A stretch of 64,000 bases of DNA from Coturnix japonica (taxonomy: Eukaryota > Chordata > Aves > Galliformes > Phasianidae): contig NC_029543.1 of NCBI RefSeq assembly GCF_001577835.2, positions 248,001 to 312,000 on the forward strand, given 5' to 3'. Made by a program: the position numbers and the translations under genes. The notes beneath the pieces are model-generated. The model ran no database searches and was not told the origin of the DNA. It was given only the letters and a program-made list of their open reading frames with translations. Below are positions 20,721 to 35,200 of this stretch, piece after piece. Within the stretch, counting starts at the first letter, position 1. Each line of letters opens with the position of its first letter.

Positions 20721-23700
20721 CCTCGTGTTACAATGTCACTCAGGTCACCCATACACCCATTAGTAGCCGGGAATAAATCCCATGGGAATTAAGCAGCTGT
20801 AAATCCTGGAAACTATGTTCCACACTTTGAATTACTGTTGCTGAGCTCCTTTTAATACTTCCCACTGAAGGAATACAGAGGGCATCTCAGGATCCTACAC
20901 GTTTAAACAGCAAATAGAGAAACAAACATTCAGACTTTTAATGTAACACCCCAAAAAAAGTCTCTCGTTTACTAATGACCACAAGGCACCCAGCTGTGTG
21001 TGATCACTGGATACACGAGGAAGTGCAGGGCAAGTTTCCACAGCTGCCCAAGAAACCAGCGTACACCCTGCAGCAATAACCTGCTCCTGGCACTGCCAAG
21101 GGCAGCGAGGTGCAGGCAGGAAGCGCTCTCTGAAGGATTCTCCCTCTGTCCTGAATATCAAGGCTATTTACTGATGCTTCCAGTCCACTGCACGCATCCC
21201 CTCAGATGGATTTTTAGATGCATGTCTAAGTTTTATCCACACATTTGAAATACTGCCTCAAAAATGAGTTGATGGGGGAGGTCTGTTACCACTTTCCAGG
21301 TCAGCTATTTTAAAATAAGGTATCAGAAGAGGGACAGACATTTGCAGAAGGGAAGTTTGCTCCCTCTAACCAACATTTCCAGCATCCAGCACGTAACTTC
21401 ATTCTCAAGTTCTGGTTTAAGTGCATATCTTGCATAGCTACTGCAGGAAATGTGCAAGATGGAACTGAAGTGAGTGAGGGGACAGTCAGTGTCCTGCCTT
21501 TGCTTATATGAAACCACAAATGAAAGCTGCTTCTTGAAAGGAGCAGGTGTGGGGCTTCAGCTCACAAAGCCTGGAGGAGCACACATTTTGTAAGAGGAGC
21601 AAACTGTATTAGAGACATTCCATCATCACTCACTGCCGTGAGAATGGGAAACGGCACAAAATCTATGAACCCCAGGAAGAAGAAGTATTTCCCAGTATTT
21701 GCAAGTCTTAGCACATTTAATACTTCCCCTGGAACAGGAGTCCTTTCCAAGTTTGGAATCTCCCGTATGGATAACAATTCCTTCATTGCAAAATCAGTCA
21801 GCAAACCGAGCATTACCTTTACAGAGCCTTCACTGTGCCTTCATGCAATGCACCACCTGGAGTGAAGCGTCGGGAGGGCTCGAGCGGCAGCAGGGAGCCC
21901 AGCGTTGTCCAGAGGCCCAACCTGTGCCTGCCAAATCTGAATGACAGCATTTGCAAACTCCCAGCTGCAGAGAAAAGCCAGGCACCGAGCTGAGAGGGAA
22001 AGAAATCCTTAGAGAGGAGCAGTTACCCGCCAGCCCCACACAGCATCACATCTGACTTGCTTCTTTCTCCTCCTATTGACTTTGACTCTTGCTGGCCTCC
22101 AAGAGCGAGGCCACGCTGCTGCCCTCCCCACCGGGCTGGAAGCCAGTGTGAGTGCAACCCTCAGTGCATCACTGATATCTGCCAGCTGCACAGACAGCGG
22201 TGTGGGACGAGCAGGACTCATGCCCCAGTCCCTCACTGCTGGCAGATGTTGGGCAAGGGCTGCAGAGGGCAGCAGGAACTGCTGGAGGGATGGAGCCAGG
22301 AGGCCTGAATTCAGGTTTTGCAATGCAGAGAGCTGAGGGACACGGCTTGTCCTGGAGAGAAAAGTGACTGCAAGTGGCGCTAATATCTGACAGCAATTAG
22401 GAACCATGTGCAAAGTTAGAACAAAAGGAGCACACAGCCATACACGAGGCTCCCTGTGAAATGCCAGATGAGCTCCTTCCTGAGCCCTGAGCATCCCAGC
22501 CTAAAAATTCAATTTAAATCAAATGCTGAATAAAATTCTACAGTTGGGTGTTGAAGACATACTCACATTGGTTACCATTAAGGACAACAATGTTTAGTGC
22601 TGGGTGAAAGCATATGAGGGAACCTGCCTCAGTGATGTGGCTCTTTTCACAGCCTGCATCATTTGCAGCCCTTCCAGCTCCATCAGCAGCCCATCTCCAA
22701 CACGTGAAGCAACATCCCAATGAGAGATTTTCCACTAAGACATTCTAAATGCACAGAATTGTCGTGGTAAAAGTCATGATGGCTGATAGATAACCCGTCA
22801 TTCAGAACAAACTACCGACGGGAGAAGGGAAATTTCTGAGTGAGACCCTGCGGAACGAAGTCCTGCTTCGCCATCTCGTGGTTGTGCTCAGAAGGAGCCA
22901 AAAGACGCTCCCAGGGCCCGGGGAGTTTCCTTTTGTTGTGCTGGGGATCCACCTGGTGGGCGCTGATGGTCACATCGCAGCCGCAGACAAGGGCTACGTG
23001 GTGGCTTATGGAGCCCAGGTTCTGAGCGCTGTGTGCCAGCAGGAAACGGGACTGTATCCCAGAAAAGTCATAGTCTTCATCTACAAAGCTACATAACAAA
23101 GGTATCAGGACAGTGGTACATGAATTTGACTACTGCTATATGGGTCCAAGCAAGTCACTGGGATCTATAGATTAAAATCTTACCAAGTTGCTCAGTTCCA
23201 GGTCAGTTAACTCTGACACGATGTCAAACAGGTAGCTGAGCAGCCAGGGAAGTTTGTGCCTGGTTTGTACCAGGTTTGTACTTCCCAGTCTCCACATTTC
23301 AATCTGAGCATCATGTCAGTGATATCAGCCTTGTAGGGCAGCAGGGTCAGTGCTAACACATCAGCTTCACACAGCATAGAGGTAGTCGTGGTTACTGCTT
23401 TGGACCAGAATAGCCATTTCTGCTCATCTTTGACTAGGGGTGAAGTGAACGTGATGTCTGAGATGGTTTTGAACATTCAGCCATGGCAAAGGGATGGGGC
23501 GGATAAATGGGATGTGAGGTGATGGAGGCAGACTGAGCTCATCCAAATTACAAAGCCTCAGAAGGAAGCAAGCCTTCAAACAGAGCAGTATTGAGAGGGA
23601 GGGAGGGAGAGCTCTGCTGTGGAAAAAACATTTAATTTGTCAAAGTCATGGTGACTTTTAGGCCATGTCCCTTTAGAAATGCTGACCTAACAATAGTACT

Positions 23701-24660
23701 AATCAGAAAGCACGGCATTTATAGTATCTTAATGGCGTGCACCCGAAATAGATTCTAGTTATATCAGCAAGTTGACAAGCTCACAGGGTACAGATAACTC
23801 TTGTAATTAATTTCTAAAAGTCACAGGAACTGTAAAGTTGGTATGGGTGGAGTTTACTTTTTATTGAAGTAATAAAGTGCCAGAATCACATCTACTCTGA
23901 TATTGTTATAGACTGATTTATAGGTAAATTAAACCAGAATCCGGCCTCCAAACTCTGAGAGCATTAAACTGTCAATTTTCCTCTCTTGTGTTAATGATAC
24001 CAGAGAAGCACGAGCTCTAATTAGAACACGGATAAGGAACACACTGTGACCTGCTGGTTCTTAAGGTCTAGAGAGTGTAACTTTGGGAGGTAAATTCCTG
24101 CTAACTCACAACCCTGAACTAGGTCACACCACGCACTGTCAGTGCCGTGCGTTCATTAGGGAAGCACAGCACAGCAGTGCCCACAATTAAAGCTGCCCAA
24201 CTCTTCCATGATAAGAGCTGCCATCTCTCACAGGTTCCACCAGCTTCCAGGCTGTGAAGCACAATGTTCTGCGATGGAGAAACGTACCAGAATACGTGCT
24301 TAAGTTCAAAATGTAATTACTGTTTTTTAGATACTCACATAACGGGTAATTATACTCACACCAATTCAGTAGTGTTTGCCTCAGTTTGTAGGACATGTCC
24401 GCTTTGGGACAGGCTTTAATTCCACACAAACTGGAGCAAATTCAGCCACATTGTGAATCTGTGCAAATGACGGTTCTTGTGTGATGAGACACGAGAACGT
24501 GCTCAGCTCCACGCTCTGCAGGTTGTGTGTAAAGAAACACATCACGCTCTGGGCACCGTGTGTGTTTGGACATCGCAGCTTCCAGCACTGACACCTGTGA
24601 GCTGCTCGGGGACGTGAAAATCACCATCAGACCTTGCCGAGCTGTTCAATATCCAGCTGT
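20721..24660. other. Intergenic, mostly featureless
   Basis: AT-richer sequence with short chance ORFs. The only oddity is a GC-rich block at 22840-23060 listed separately. Confidence 0.5.
22840..23060. other. Isolated GC-rich block of unknown origin
   Basis: A CpG-containing block of about 220 bases with fairly sharp edges inside AT-rich surroundings. Frames are open on both strands (plus 22878-23096, minus 23099-22812). I recognise no protein domain. It could be a processed-gene scrap, a transposon piece or a small enhancer-like CpG cluster. Confidence 0.3.
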
Positions 24661-24880
24661 TATTGCTCAATACCCAGAAGAGGCCCCTCGTCACTTCTAT
24701 AGGTGACAATGTCGGTCATGGCACTTTGCAGGCTGAGGGAGCTGGAAACAGAGCTGCTTCTACAGCTGGAGCTACTAACGCCCTGCTGGTAGGACTGCTG
24801 GTATTAGGGACTATTAGGAACTGCTGCTCCCAACATGGGAACCACCATCCCACCCATGCACGGCGAGCTCCAGGACTTCC

Positions 24881-25093
24881 CTACGTAAAGTGCGTAGGGT
24901 ACGTAAAGTGCGTAGGGTACGTAAAGTACGTAGGATACGTAAAGTACGTAGGGTACGTAAAGTGCGTAGGGTACGTAAAGTACGTAGGGTACGTAAAGTG
25001 CGTAGAGTACGTAAAGTGTGTAGGGTACGTAAAGTGCGTAGGGTACGTAAAGTGCGTAGGGTACGTAAAGTGCGTAGGGTACGTAAGCGTAGG
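24881..25093. repeat. 18-bp tandem array with TACGTA, upstream of RANBP3
   Basis: About 11.8 copies of the 18-base unit gtacgtaaagtgcgtagg, in which the sixth-from-last base pair alternates between gc and ac variants (gtacgtaaagtacgtagg). Almost every unit contains the palindrome TACGTA and at least two CpGs. It ends about 390 bases before the RANBP3 start codon. Because 18 is divisible by 3, ORFs run through it (YVKCVG repeats), but these are side effects of the period. Confidence 0.95.
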
Positions 25094-25099
25094 TCCTTG

Positions 25100-26200
25100 A
25101 GAATCACAGCGTGCCGTGCCACCACCCCCGGGGGCAGCTGTGCCCGCAGAGCGCACGGCTGCAGCCCTGTGTGCAGAGCCTGGGGTGGCAGCATCACGCA
25201 CTGTACGGAGACACGTTGGTTGGAGCACGGAAAGCGCGGCGGGCCGCAATTCAAGCTCCTGCTGACAGAACCGCAGCGCCTCCAACCGGCGCGACCGCCC
25301 CAAAACGGAACCACGTGCCACACCCGGCCCGCCTCGCGCATGCGCGGACACATCCGCCATTATTGAGCGCCCTCCGCCCCGCCCGCCCGGCCGTTCACGC
25401 ATGCGCAGAGCGGCCGTAAATTGGCCGGTAGTGGAGCCGTCCGGCCGCGCGATGCATCTCGGGAGTGATTGAGGAAGTAAAATGGCGGACCTGGCCAACG
25501 AAGGTGGGTACGGGCAGGGATAAGGATCAGGACAGGGATAGTGATAAGGATCGCGGCTGGGATCGGGGCGGGCGGCCGCTGCTGTGCGAGGCGCTGCCGG
25601 GACGGGCCCGGCTCCAGCTCCAGCCTCGCTCCGCGTCCCGCCCGGTCGGGTCCCGCGCTCCGCTCCGGGCCGCGCTCAGCGCAACGACTCCGTGCGGCCT
25701 CACGGCGCCCCGGGGAGCGGGCGGACAAAGGCGGCGCCGCCGGGACGCGCTGCGCTGCCCGCTGTGCTCCGCGCTCTGCTCCCCGCGGGGCCTCCAGCCG
25801 GGCCGGGCCCGCCGGCTCCATGGCGGCCCGCTCCGTTACCGCCCGGCCTGCGCTGTCCCCGCGGTCCCGGGGCTGCTCCGAGCGGGTCCTTGCTGTTACC
25901 GCTGCCGCTCCCTTTGATGCTGGGAGCCCTGGGGGCTGCGTGCGGCCGGACGAGGCGGAACAGGCGTTTCTTGGCTTAGAAACGTTGGGACTAAATTGCT
26001 GCGGAGATTCCAGAGCGCTGTGGGGCTGTGGGTGCAGCACGGGGGGGTTCGGCCCCGAGGGCTGCGGGCGCTGCTTAAATGGCAGCGGGCAGCAGCAGGT
26101 CGGGCAGCCCCCGCTGGGCCCAGCTCGGCCCGCAGCAGCCTGCAGCCGTTCTCCCAGTGCGGTGGGTGCAGCTCCATCCTCATCCGAACGGGAGGAGCTG
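25100..26200 (+). promoter_or_regulatory. RANBP3 CpG-island promoter with two NRF1 sites and a YY1 site
   Basis: A CpG island covers exon 1 and the start of intron 1. Two NRF1 consensus palindromes lie at 25336-25345 (GCGCATGCGC) and 25397-25407 (ACGCATGCGCA). A YY1-type AAAATGGCGGAC at 25479-25490 overlaps the start codon. There is no TATA box. This is typical of broadly expressed genes. Confidence 0.65.
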
Positions 26201-29200
26201 AACGCAGTTTAGGAGCCAGAACGGACAGTGCTTCCATTCGGTGCTATTCCTGATGCTCAGGATTTCTGCCAGTGGTGTTTACAGCCCTGATGTTAACGTT
26301 AGACAGAAGGAAGTGTCTTTTGGGCAGGATCCCACCTGCAGCTGACCACAGTGTTACACCAAAAGCATTGGGTGGATCTTATGATGCAGCACACGTGGGG
26401 CTGTTGGCTCCCAAATTGAAGGGATGCTGTCAGTGCTACCTAAAGCAGAGGGAAACCTGCTGATGGCACCAGGGCTTGGGAGATGAAATAACACCTTCTC
26501 TGCCAACACAAGAGGTTTGTGCTTTAAAAATGGTATGAAATTTTCTAATTACTCCTGGGTATGTAAAAGGCACCATGTGCCCATAGCGGCTGTGGCAGCG
26601 CTTTGTAGAAGTTGCCTGTTCATATGATCAGAGACAAAAAGGGTTTGAAGATAAACCAGATTGTGTCACATGCTCTATGTCTTGAAAGCAGAGTCCTCAA
26701 AGTGAGGCAGCAGTATCTACAAATATATTTTTTCTCCCCTTTTCCCCCACCATCCTGTTGTAATTTATATTCACCATGACTTCATTGGTGAGCTCCGGGT
26801 ATGAATGATCCAGTGTCATTAAGTATGATCGGACTTTGCTTGTGGGGTCTTTTTCAGTGATCAGCTGTTGGCTTCGTAGCTTTCTTCTTGCTTTCAGTCT
26901 ATTCATAGCTATTGGAAGAGTCTGGTTTTGTTACCTGTCCCTTTGGAGTTCTATAAAACACAAATGCCCAGGTCTCTTCTTTAGCTTGTCCTTCAGGCCC
27001 AATTGTTCTGCCTTGGTTAACTTGGAGCAGTCTGTGTGTGTGGTTGTGTTCTCAAATCAGATATTATCTGCTTACCTGCATTCTTTTCCTTTGTAAGCTG
27101 TTGCCATCAAATATTCTTCAGCTGACGCAGATTTGGGTTCCACCACTTTTCTCTGCCATACTGCAGTATAAAGGGAACACCTGCAGTTATTTTCCAGGCC
27201 TGATGCCATATGGGCTTCTATACGTATATAATTCAGCTGCTATTTCATAGTTGATTTGAGTGGTACCAGAGCAGGCAGGAAGAGCAGACTGTGTGGTGAG
27301 GAAGTGGGGTTGCTGAGAAGATGATTATTGTCCATAGAACCAGCACTTCATTCTGTTTACAACTAACATCCTTCTTTTTTTTTCCCATTGATTTTATTTT
27401 CCAGATGTTTTGAATTCTCCTTTTTGCCCAAATCTGATGGAAGGGTAAAGAAAACCTTCTGAAACATCTACATAGCCATTTTTTTCCTTCTATCTATAGT
27501 GTGCTGATCTTACATCAAGCCTTAACAAGGATGCATGTTGCTGCTTCCTCATAGCCCATTCTGTAGGGATCCCCCCGGCCTTTTTCCCCCCTTGTGCTGT
27601 TTTTCAGGTGATTATCAGCTGGTTTTGCTGTTCATTTGTGCGTTGGCTTTACATTATTTTGGTGCTCATCCTGCTCCCACCAGCTGAGCTGAGGGAATTG
27701 AGCTCCATAAGGAAATATTTGCAGCGCTGTAGGTGCCTTCCATAATGGGTTCATAAAGGGACACGTTTCTGATATATGTGCACTCGGAATCTCCGTTGGG
27801 CTTTTCAGTCATGGGGCACTTTGTGCTGCACTGAAGGCTTAAATCTTTATTTCAGAAACCATGCCCAGCCCCTGTGGCTGTGTGGATGTCAGCTGTCACA
27901 GGGGTAAAATGAGGTCATGTTTTGTCTGCTTGGAGGGAACGTGGCTGACCTTGTAGCCTCAGAAACAGCTGAATGTAGTCACACATCAGAGTGAAAGAAA
28001 TAAAAATCTCACTTAATAGAATACATGATTGAAGATGTGATACCTCTGAGCAATTGAGGCCCTGATTTGGTTTCCAAGGCCTGTGAAGTAAGGTGATGCT
28101 GTATCTGTATGTGTGGTAGTACATAAGGCATGTTTGGATGTTAACAGTGAAGTGGCTGATAGCTCTGTTTTGCTGTACATAAACCTTACTGTGCCTGGTG
28201 CAATGGAAGCACACTGAACATGGAAATGTGGCTTGTGCTTGCACTGGTCACTCATCCAGTGCAAGCTGGTAAATGCTTTTCAGCACAGCAGAGGGTGAGA
28301 TCAGTGTAGGAGAAGGATAGAACTGAGGCAGGACACATCACATCTGTGGTGGTAATGACTGGGAAAAGCACTTGGGAGGAAGGGAAGGGGAGGACAAGAA
28401 ATGAAACAGTTCCTGACTCCAGAATGTCAGTGTGGTGGTTCTGCAGGGTGGGTTCAGTTTGAGTCAGATGCTGGAATAATAGAGAGTGTCCTACAAGGGA
28501 TTGGTTTTGTCCTGTTTACTGAAATGCAGCATGGAAAGGGACTTGTGCAGAGTCCCAGTGCTTTCACAAGGGAAGCATCAAATGCTGCCTCCAATTAATG
28601 TGGTGTGTATGTAAATGCATTCGGGCAGAATAACACTTGTGTTCTTGGTTTTAATTTTTAACAAGCGAGGCAGTGAGTGCTCCATGGTGGTGATGTTCTG
28701 TCTTCCTGCCTTTGCTGGCAGTGCTTCCTCTGAAAAGCTCAGAAAACGTGCAGTGTTTTCTGAAGGTCACATCAGGAAACGCAGTGCTCAGCTCTTGCCT
28801 TGGGCTGGAATGAAGCGAGCTCTTCCATGCGGTCTTGGTGCAGAACTCAGGAAGGACGTGAAGTGAAGGATGTCCTTTATGTAACTACCAACACTGCTTG
28901 TGTTTTTCACTATAAAGAGCAGATCTCTTGTGCTTCTCAGAGAGGTGAGTCTGTATGAGAAATGCAGTCGTGCCTTTAGAGGCTTCATATGTGTGCAACA
29001 GAAATTGAATTAAGTGCACAAAATTGGTTTTACTCTGGGAAAGGAAAAGCTTTTGCTGGTAGAACTTAGATGTGTTCAAGAATTACACTCAGCAAAGAGC
29101 CTCTTGCTGCTGATGTACTCACATAGAATGGAGGGACTGTTCTGAAATAGATCTGGGGAGGACAGAGAGTCTGTGCAGCTTTTGGGTATCAGTCAGTTGT

Positions 29201-32200
29201 ATTTCTGTTCTTAATACACTTCTACCTTTTAAAGATCGAGTCTTTATAATAATTACGCCTTTCTAGGAACCAGTTGAAACAGGTTGCATAACTGAAATGT
29301 AACTAGATCCTTGAAGTTCTTTCTGTAGAAGCTTCATAGATTGTGATGCTGTCATATTAGTTAATAATTAATATGGTTGGAAAAAACAACAATTTTTCTT
29401 TTTGCAGAAAAACCTGCCATTGCTCCACCTGTCTTTGTATTTCAGAAGGATAAAGCACAGAAGGTAAGGTGATGTTGGTATGTATATTACTGCTGTTCGT
29501 CCTGTGGCCCTAATTCATGTTTCTTGGTGAGCAGTCGCTTGAGTTTTGTGGTGAAGGTGGACAACAGAGCATTAACACTATAAGGAGGCACAGGGTGAAG
29601 CAGAGGGATGCAAGTGGGGAGAGGGATGATGAAGATGCCACAAGGTGTGTAGCTCTTCCGACAGAAAGCAGACCAAATTGAGGAGAGAAACTGTCATCTT
29701 CAAAGCTGTACCTTGAAAGGAACAGATGCCAAGCAGTGCCTGCAGTTTTCTCATGCAAAAACTTCTTAATTCTGATGATAGAGCAAAGAAAGAAATCCCA
29801 CTGTCTAGCATATTGCTTTTCACATCAGTGTATTTGTATATCGTGTATCCTTGTGTAGTGAGCTATGATGTGTCTGGTTTCTTTGGTAATCCCTCTACCC
29901 ATGTGTGCCTGTCCCCTGCCTTTGGATCTGAAGCAGCCGTGTTGAGGTAAGAGCTGTGCCACAGTCTGGTGGCACCTGGACCCTGGTGACAGTTATCTCA
30001 CCTCAAGGTTGGTCTGGTCCATATACAAGGATGATCTCCTTTGAATTTGCGATGTCTTTGGAAGTTTGCTGGCTGTGCTCACTACTGGCAGATGGGGTAG
30101 AAGCTTAAATGCCAAAACACTGTGTTTGAGAATTGGGATCCTGACTGGATCAGGTTAACCCAAGCTGATTGCTGCCAGAGGGCTGTGGTCAATGGATCTG
30201 TGTATGCATGGGGTCTGGTGACAAGTGGTGACTGGGGTCTGTCTTGGGACCACTGCTCTTCAGCATCTTCATAACAACATAGAAGTGGGATCAATGTACC
30301 CTGTGCAAGTCTGCTGATGGCACCGAGTGGTGTGGGTAATGCACCAGAAGGAAGGGGTGCCATCTGGAGGGACCTGGGCAGGCTCAGAAAGTGGGCCCAG
30401 GTGAACTGAGTGAGGTTCAGTGGGGCCAAGTGCAAGGTGCTGTACCTGGGTCAGAGCAGTGCTGGGTGTGTGTACAGGCTGAGAAGAACTCATTGAGAAA
30501 AGCGCTGCAGAGAAGGAACTCAGGGTCCTGATGGAAGAAAGGCCGGACATGAGGCAGCAGTCAGAAGGCGATGATATCCTGAATGCCATCAACAGAGGGG
30601 TGGCAGTAGGCAGGAAGGGGACTGTCCCTTCTGCTCTGCCCTCATGAGGCCCTGTGAATAGTACTGCATCTGGTCCTGGGGTGCCCAGCACAAGGAGGAT
30701 GTGGAGGGGACCTGCAATGTGAGCTGTGGGAGAAAGTGGCATCTCTGGTGCTTACAAAATTGCTTTGGTAGTTTGCTGTTTGTTTGGAAGTTGAAAGGTT
30801 TGTGGCAGAAGTGGAAACACAGCAAATGCCAGCTCCCAGCACTATGCACTGGGTATTCCACCATCGCCTTGAAGTAGTGGTCGGAAGAACCAGCAGAGTG
30901 CAATTAGCTGTGGGTACTGTCTAATTGCTGTCTGTGGACCAGGGCCTAAAGCAGCCTGAAGAGCAGCTGAGCCTTGTGGGTGCAGGAGGGCTCCTCTGAT
31001 GGGGGCTGCAGCAGTTCTGGCCAACTTCCAACCACTTCATTTGCCCCAGCTGGTGTTCCCTATGGGGAGGGAAGCTAATTCAGTCAGCAGGGCCTAGCAT
31101 ATCTTAACTGAAGCCTCAGCAGCAAGCAATTCCTTCTGCCAGGCCATTAAAACAGGGTAATTTAGGAAGGGATTAGTAGGTCCTCTCACTGGGACAGCTG
31201 CTCCTTTGGGTGGCACCTTTGCATTGAAGGGACATTGTCTTTTTTTACTCCCAGTCCCCTGCAGAGCAAAAAGCTTTATTGGATTCAGGTGAGGACCCTC
31301 AGGGAGAGCTTGAGCCCCCCCACCATGTTCTGGGTCACAAAGAACCAGCTGAGGAGTGTGACCCTGACCTTCCTGCTCCTGCTGTGGCCTCAGCCAGTGA
31401 TACCCCGAGTCCTGCTGCTGCAGCCCAGCTTGCTCCTATTCGACAGGAACTGGCAGGGGTAAGTGCAAACCTGCTGAGGGGATGGAGGACACATCCCTAC
31501 TGCTAGGAGTCTGTTACTGTTAAATGTAGGCAGCTTAGCTTGCTTGGTTAGCTCCGATCTCCTTAGTCCTCTCTAAGCATTGTTTCAGTTGGTAGAAGTG
31601 AAGATCGCTGGGGTCTTCCTAATGGGCAGAGTGGCAGGAGGTGCGTCAAGGATGAATTTGAGTTTACTGTGTCAACTCAACGTTTCCTGAGGGCTCATGT
31701 GGATGAGTGAGGAGCAGCTGTATGTGAGGTGGTGCCTTATTGCAGTTGGAGGAGGATCCTTTATTCCTTCCCAGCCAGAATGCTGGTACTTGACCAAGTG
31801 AGTGGCTGATGCTGTTTGGTTGTGAGCTGCAGCTTGTTATGCTAACCAGTGATGTTCTTAGCAGGTTAACAGCACCAAGGAGGATGCTAAAGCAGAATTT
31901 TGAATTTAAGTACTTGATAAAGCTCTCAGTAATACCAGCATAAGCTATTTCTACTAATGGTTCAGGTAAACACTTTTGGAAAGGTGAGCTGACTGGAGGA
32001 CTGCTACCTGCAGCCTTTCAGAGTAGTTTTAAAATGGGGCTTATCCTTTCTGCTTGGTGAGCCGTGGCTTCCTGGTGCAGGTGAGTCTGCATTCCTCATT
32101 GTGACTGCACGTGCTGGGTGTGTTTCATAGTGTTCTGCCTATGAAGGCTACTCCACATGGGACATGTGCTTCTTTTCCTTGTCTGGGGTGAGCCTTTTTG

Positions 32201-35200
32201 GCCCAATTCAGAATGAATAGTGATCACAAGGTACCAAACAGGGAGAGACAAAAGCGGCCAGACTTGCTGAAGTTGCCACAGGCTCATGTCTATTAGTCTG
32301 TAGCACCTGCAGTGCATGTAGTGGCCCAGAAACAGTGTGAGGAAACAGTGGGTGTAAGGGTGCAGTGATGTCACTTGAGCACATGGTGATTAATCTGCAT
32401 TTGCTTCCACTCTTACAAGGCAGCTGGGTGCCTTTAGAAAAGGTAATTTGGTTAATGAGGGATGTGTCGAAACTGCAGGAGCTGCTACTGAAATATTTGT
32501 AACTTTTTTTCTAGTTGGATTTCTAAGTAGGGGAAGGGAGTAAGGGAGCTCTTACACTGGGTGAGCAAACTGGGGGTCAGATCAGGGATTACTGGTTTGT
32601 CTCACAGCTCCTGATTTCCAGCAGCTGCGTAGAATGAAGTCATTTGGGTCACTGTAATGGTTCTGTGTGAGGTGGTCCTGGCTTTCAGTTCTGTTATGTA
32701 GTTTGTGTGTGTAAAAACAGTGCTGTGAAGTCCAACTGATAGCCTGCAAAAGGGGGCCTGAAAACCTGGGGCAGAGGTGTCCTGACTGGTGAGTGCCCAC
32801 CTGATGGAGTGAGTGTTGCCTGCAAGTGTTTTTGTAACAGCAGAGACCTGGGATGTACCTTTTGCTGGAAGCAAGTATTAAAAAATAATAATTACAATAA
32901 TACTATATTCTTAAAATAATATTATATTCTTGATGCTTGAGTATCATTTAACAGTTTTAGGTGGTTTTGGAACTTGGGGGGAAGAGTCTTGTTGATTTTT
33001 CTGCACATACAGATGTGCAGTTTGATGCAGGTTGGAGTATCTGACTGTGCTTTCTACACAAAACAGCTTTTTTCTCTCTTTGAATACTGGTTGCTCAAAT
33101 GGAAGATATTGTGGGTTTTCACTTTAGCTTTCAGGAAAGTAGTGTTTGTTGACAACAGCAGTGCCTATGAAAGCCATATTTCAGTAATGTGGATTACTTG
33201 GTGAGTTACATGGGGATGGTGTGGATAACAAACACAATATTACTGCATTGGATTGATGGATGAGTGTTGGAATGGGAAAACTATTCCTAAAACTGCAAAT
33301 AGCTCTTAATTCCTTACTGAGATTTCAAAGCTACGTGACTGGGATGCTGGTAAACTCACTCTTCTGTCATCTTAAAACAGAAAACTGTATTGCATAGATA
33401 AAGGTGAATGTATGTGGGTAGATGTTGTAATGAGAAGGTGGTGATGCTGCTCCATTCGCCTCCTGCAGCACATGGAATTCCTTGTGGGCAGTTCTGTGGG
33501 AACAGGGAAGTGATGTAGAAATCCTCAGAAGATGTGAAAACTTCAAATATCTCATTGTGGCAAAGGGCAGCCTGTGATACTGCCTGCTTTTCCTTCTGGT
33601 GCTCTGGAACTGATATCATAGGGTGTCTCTCCAACACTGGTGTTTTGTTGATGGAACTGATAACTGTCCCTGTCCTCTGATTTCAGAGATCAGCAGATGG
33701 ATCGAGTCCAGAAGATGGAGATGGTAAGAAATGTGATTGTAAACTTAAGAAGTGCTGGTAGATAAATAGAATTCCAAAAATAATCTTTTTTTTTCCCTAC
33801 AGAATCTGATCGAGAGGATGGGAACTACTGTCCGCCTGTGAAGCGTGAGAGAACTTCATCCTTAACACAGTTCCCTCCTTCTCAGTCAGGTAAATGTTAA
33901 TTATTACTGTACTGTATGAGCTGGGTTTCCTATTTCTGTTTCTCCGAGTCACACCAGTCTTATTACTGCCTGCTTTGCTTTACCTCTAATGACCACAGCA
34001 GCCACATACTGACTTCCCTATGGTCTGTGATAGCAAATTTAATCGAGCCCAACAGATTTTGATGCACAAACTTGTATGTTTTCATACACATGCACCAGCT
34101 GGAGCTTCTAATGTTATGCTGTTCAATGGAAGAATTTACCAGGTATCTTTTTGCTTTGTCGTGATAAAATCACCTCTTAGAGACTTTGCATAAATGCTGT
34201 ATTTTCCTTAGTTCTGTGCTGTCAGATCTAATCTCAGCTTGTACTCAAGTTCCCTTTGTCAGTTCCTTTTTTCTCATTCCTCCTCAAGTGGAGAGAATAC
34301 AGTGCATTTCAGCAGTGTTCTCACCCAGCACATGCAAGAGATGCACTGTGAAGGGCACAGATAAGTTCTTCTAGCTCATATACACTGGAGTGGTCTGGTG
34401 TGACACACAAAAAACCACAGAGCTGAGGATTATCTAAACTGAGATATTGTGGTGCTTAAGGCAGACCTGAGTCCATTCTTGGTCATCTCGGCTGGGAAAT
34501 TCTATGATTGTGATCTTGGATGCAGGTGAGTAGTTTCCCAGGACTTCCTTTTTTACATTTCTAAAAGCAAGAGTTATGTTTCCCCTTTCCCAGTCATTGG
34601 GAACTTCCCTGGGCTGCCACAGCTTCTCAAACAGAATGGAGAGTGGCTCGCCAGCTTCATCCACCAGTTTCTCAGGGGCACTTGTGTGAATCTCAGCAGG
34701 TCCCATAGACCTGTGTATATTCAGGTTACTTGGATGGTCTTAAATCTGGTTTTGTCCAGCAGCAGGCAGTTACTTATTCTCCCAGTCTGTCTTTGCCTTC
34801 TGTGGCCTGGGCAGTGTGGCGTGAAGACTGAGGCAAAGACATCTCTGCATACCTGGTTTTTCATATCCCAACTAACCAGGTGGTGTTCCCATTTCCTTCT
34901 GGAAGGGGCCTATATGAGATATGGGGAGACACAGGGTAGTCATGACTTGGAAATCATCTCTCCACTCATGGATTACCAGCTTGGATTCTCTTTCTGCGTC
35001 CCATGGGCTGTGCAGTGATAGCAGAATCTTTGAGATCCACTTCAGCAATTGGCTGTTATTTCTTTCATATCTCAAATCATGTCACAAAGGAACCTTGTGA
35101 GATCTCTTTTGATTTGTAATTCAGGAGAGAATTCAAACTAGGAATGCTGTTTGTCTTCCCTCTTGGCAGTGAATGCTGCTGTTACAGGAGAAACTAAGCA

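Noticed and set aside
24663-25498. ORFs with YVKCVG, RRVRKV and FTYPTH repeats
   Set aside because: They come from the 18-base tandem array, whose length keeps all frames open; there is no domain outside the array.
25360-26237. Several 130-226 codon ORFs in RANBP3 intron 1
   Set aside because: CpG-island composition gives few stops; both strands are open and no domain is visible.
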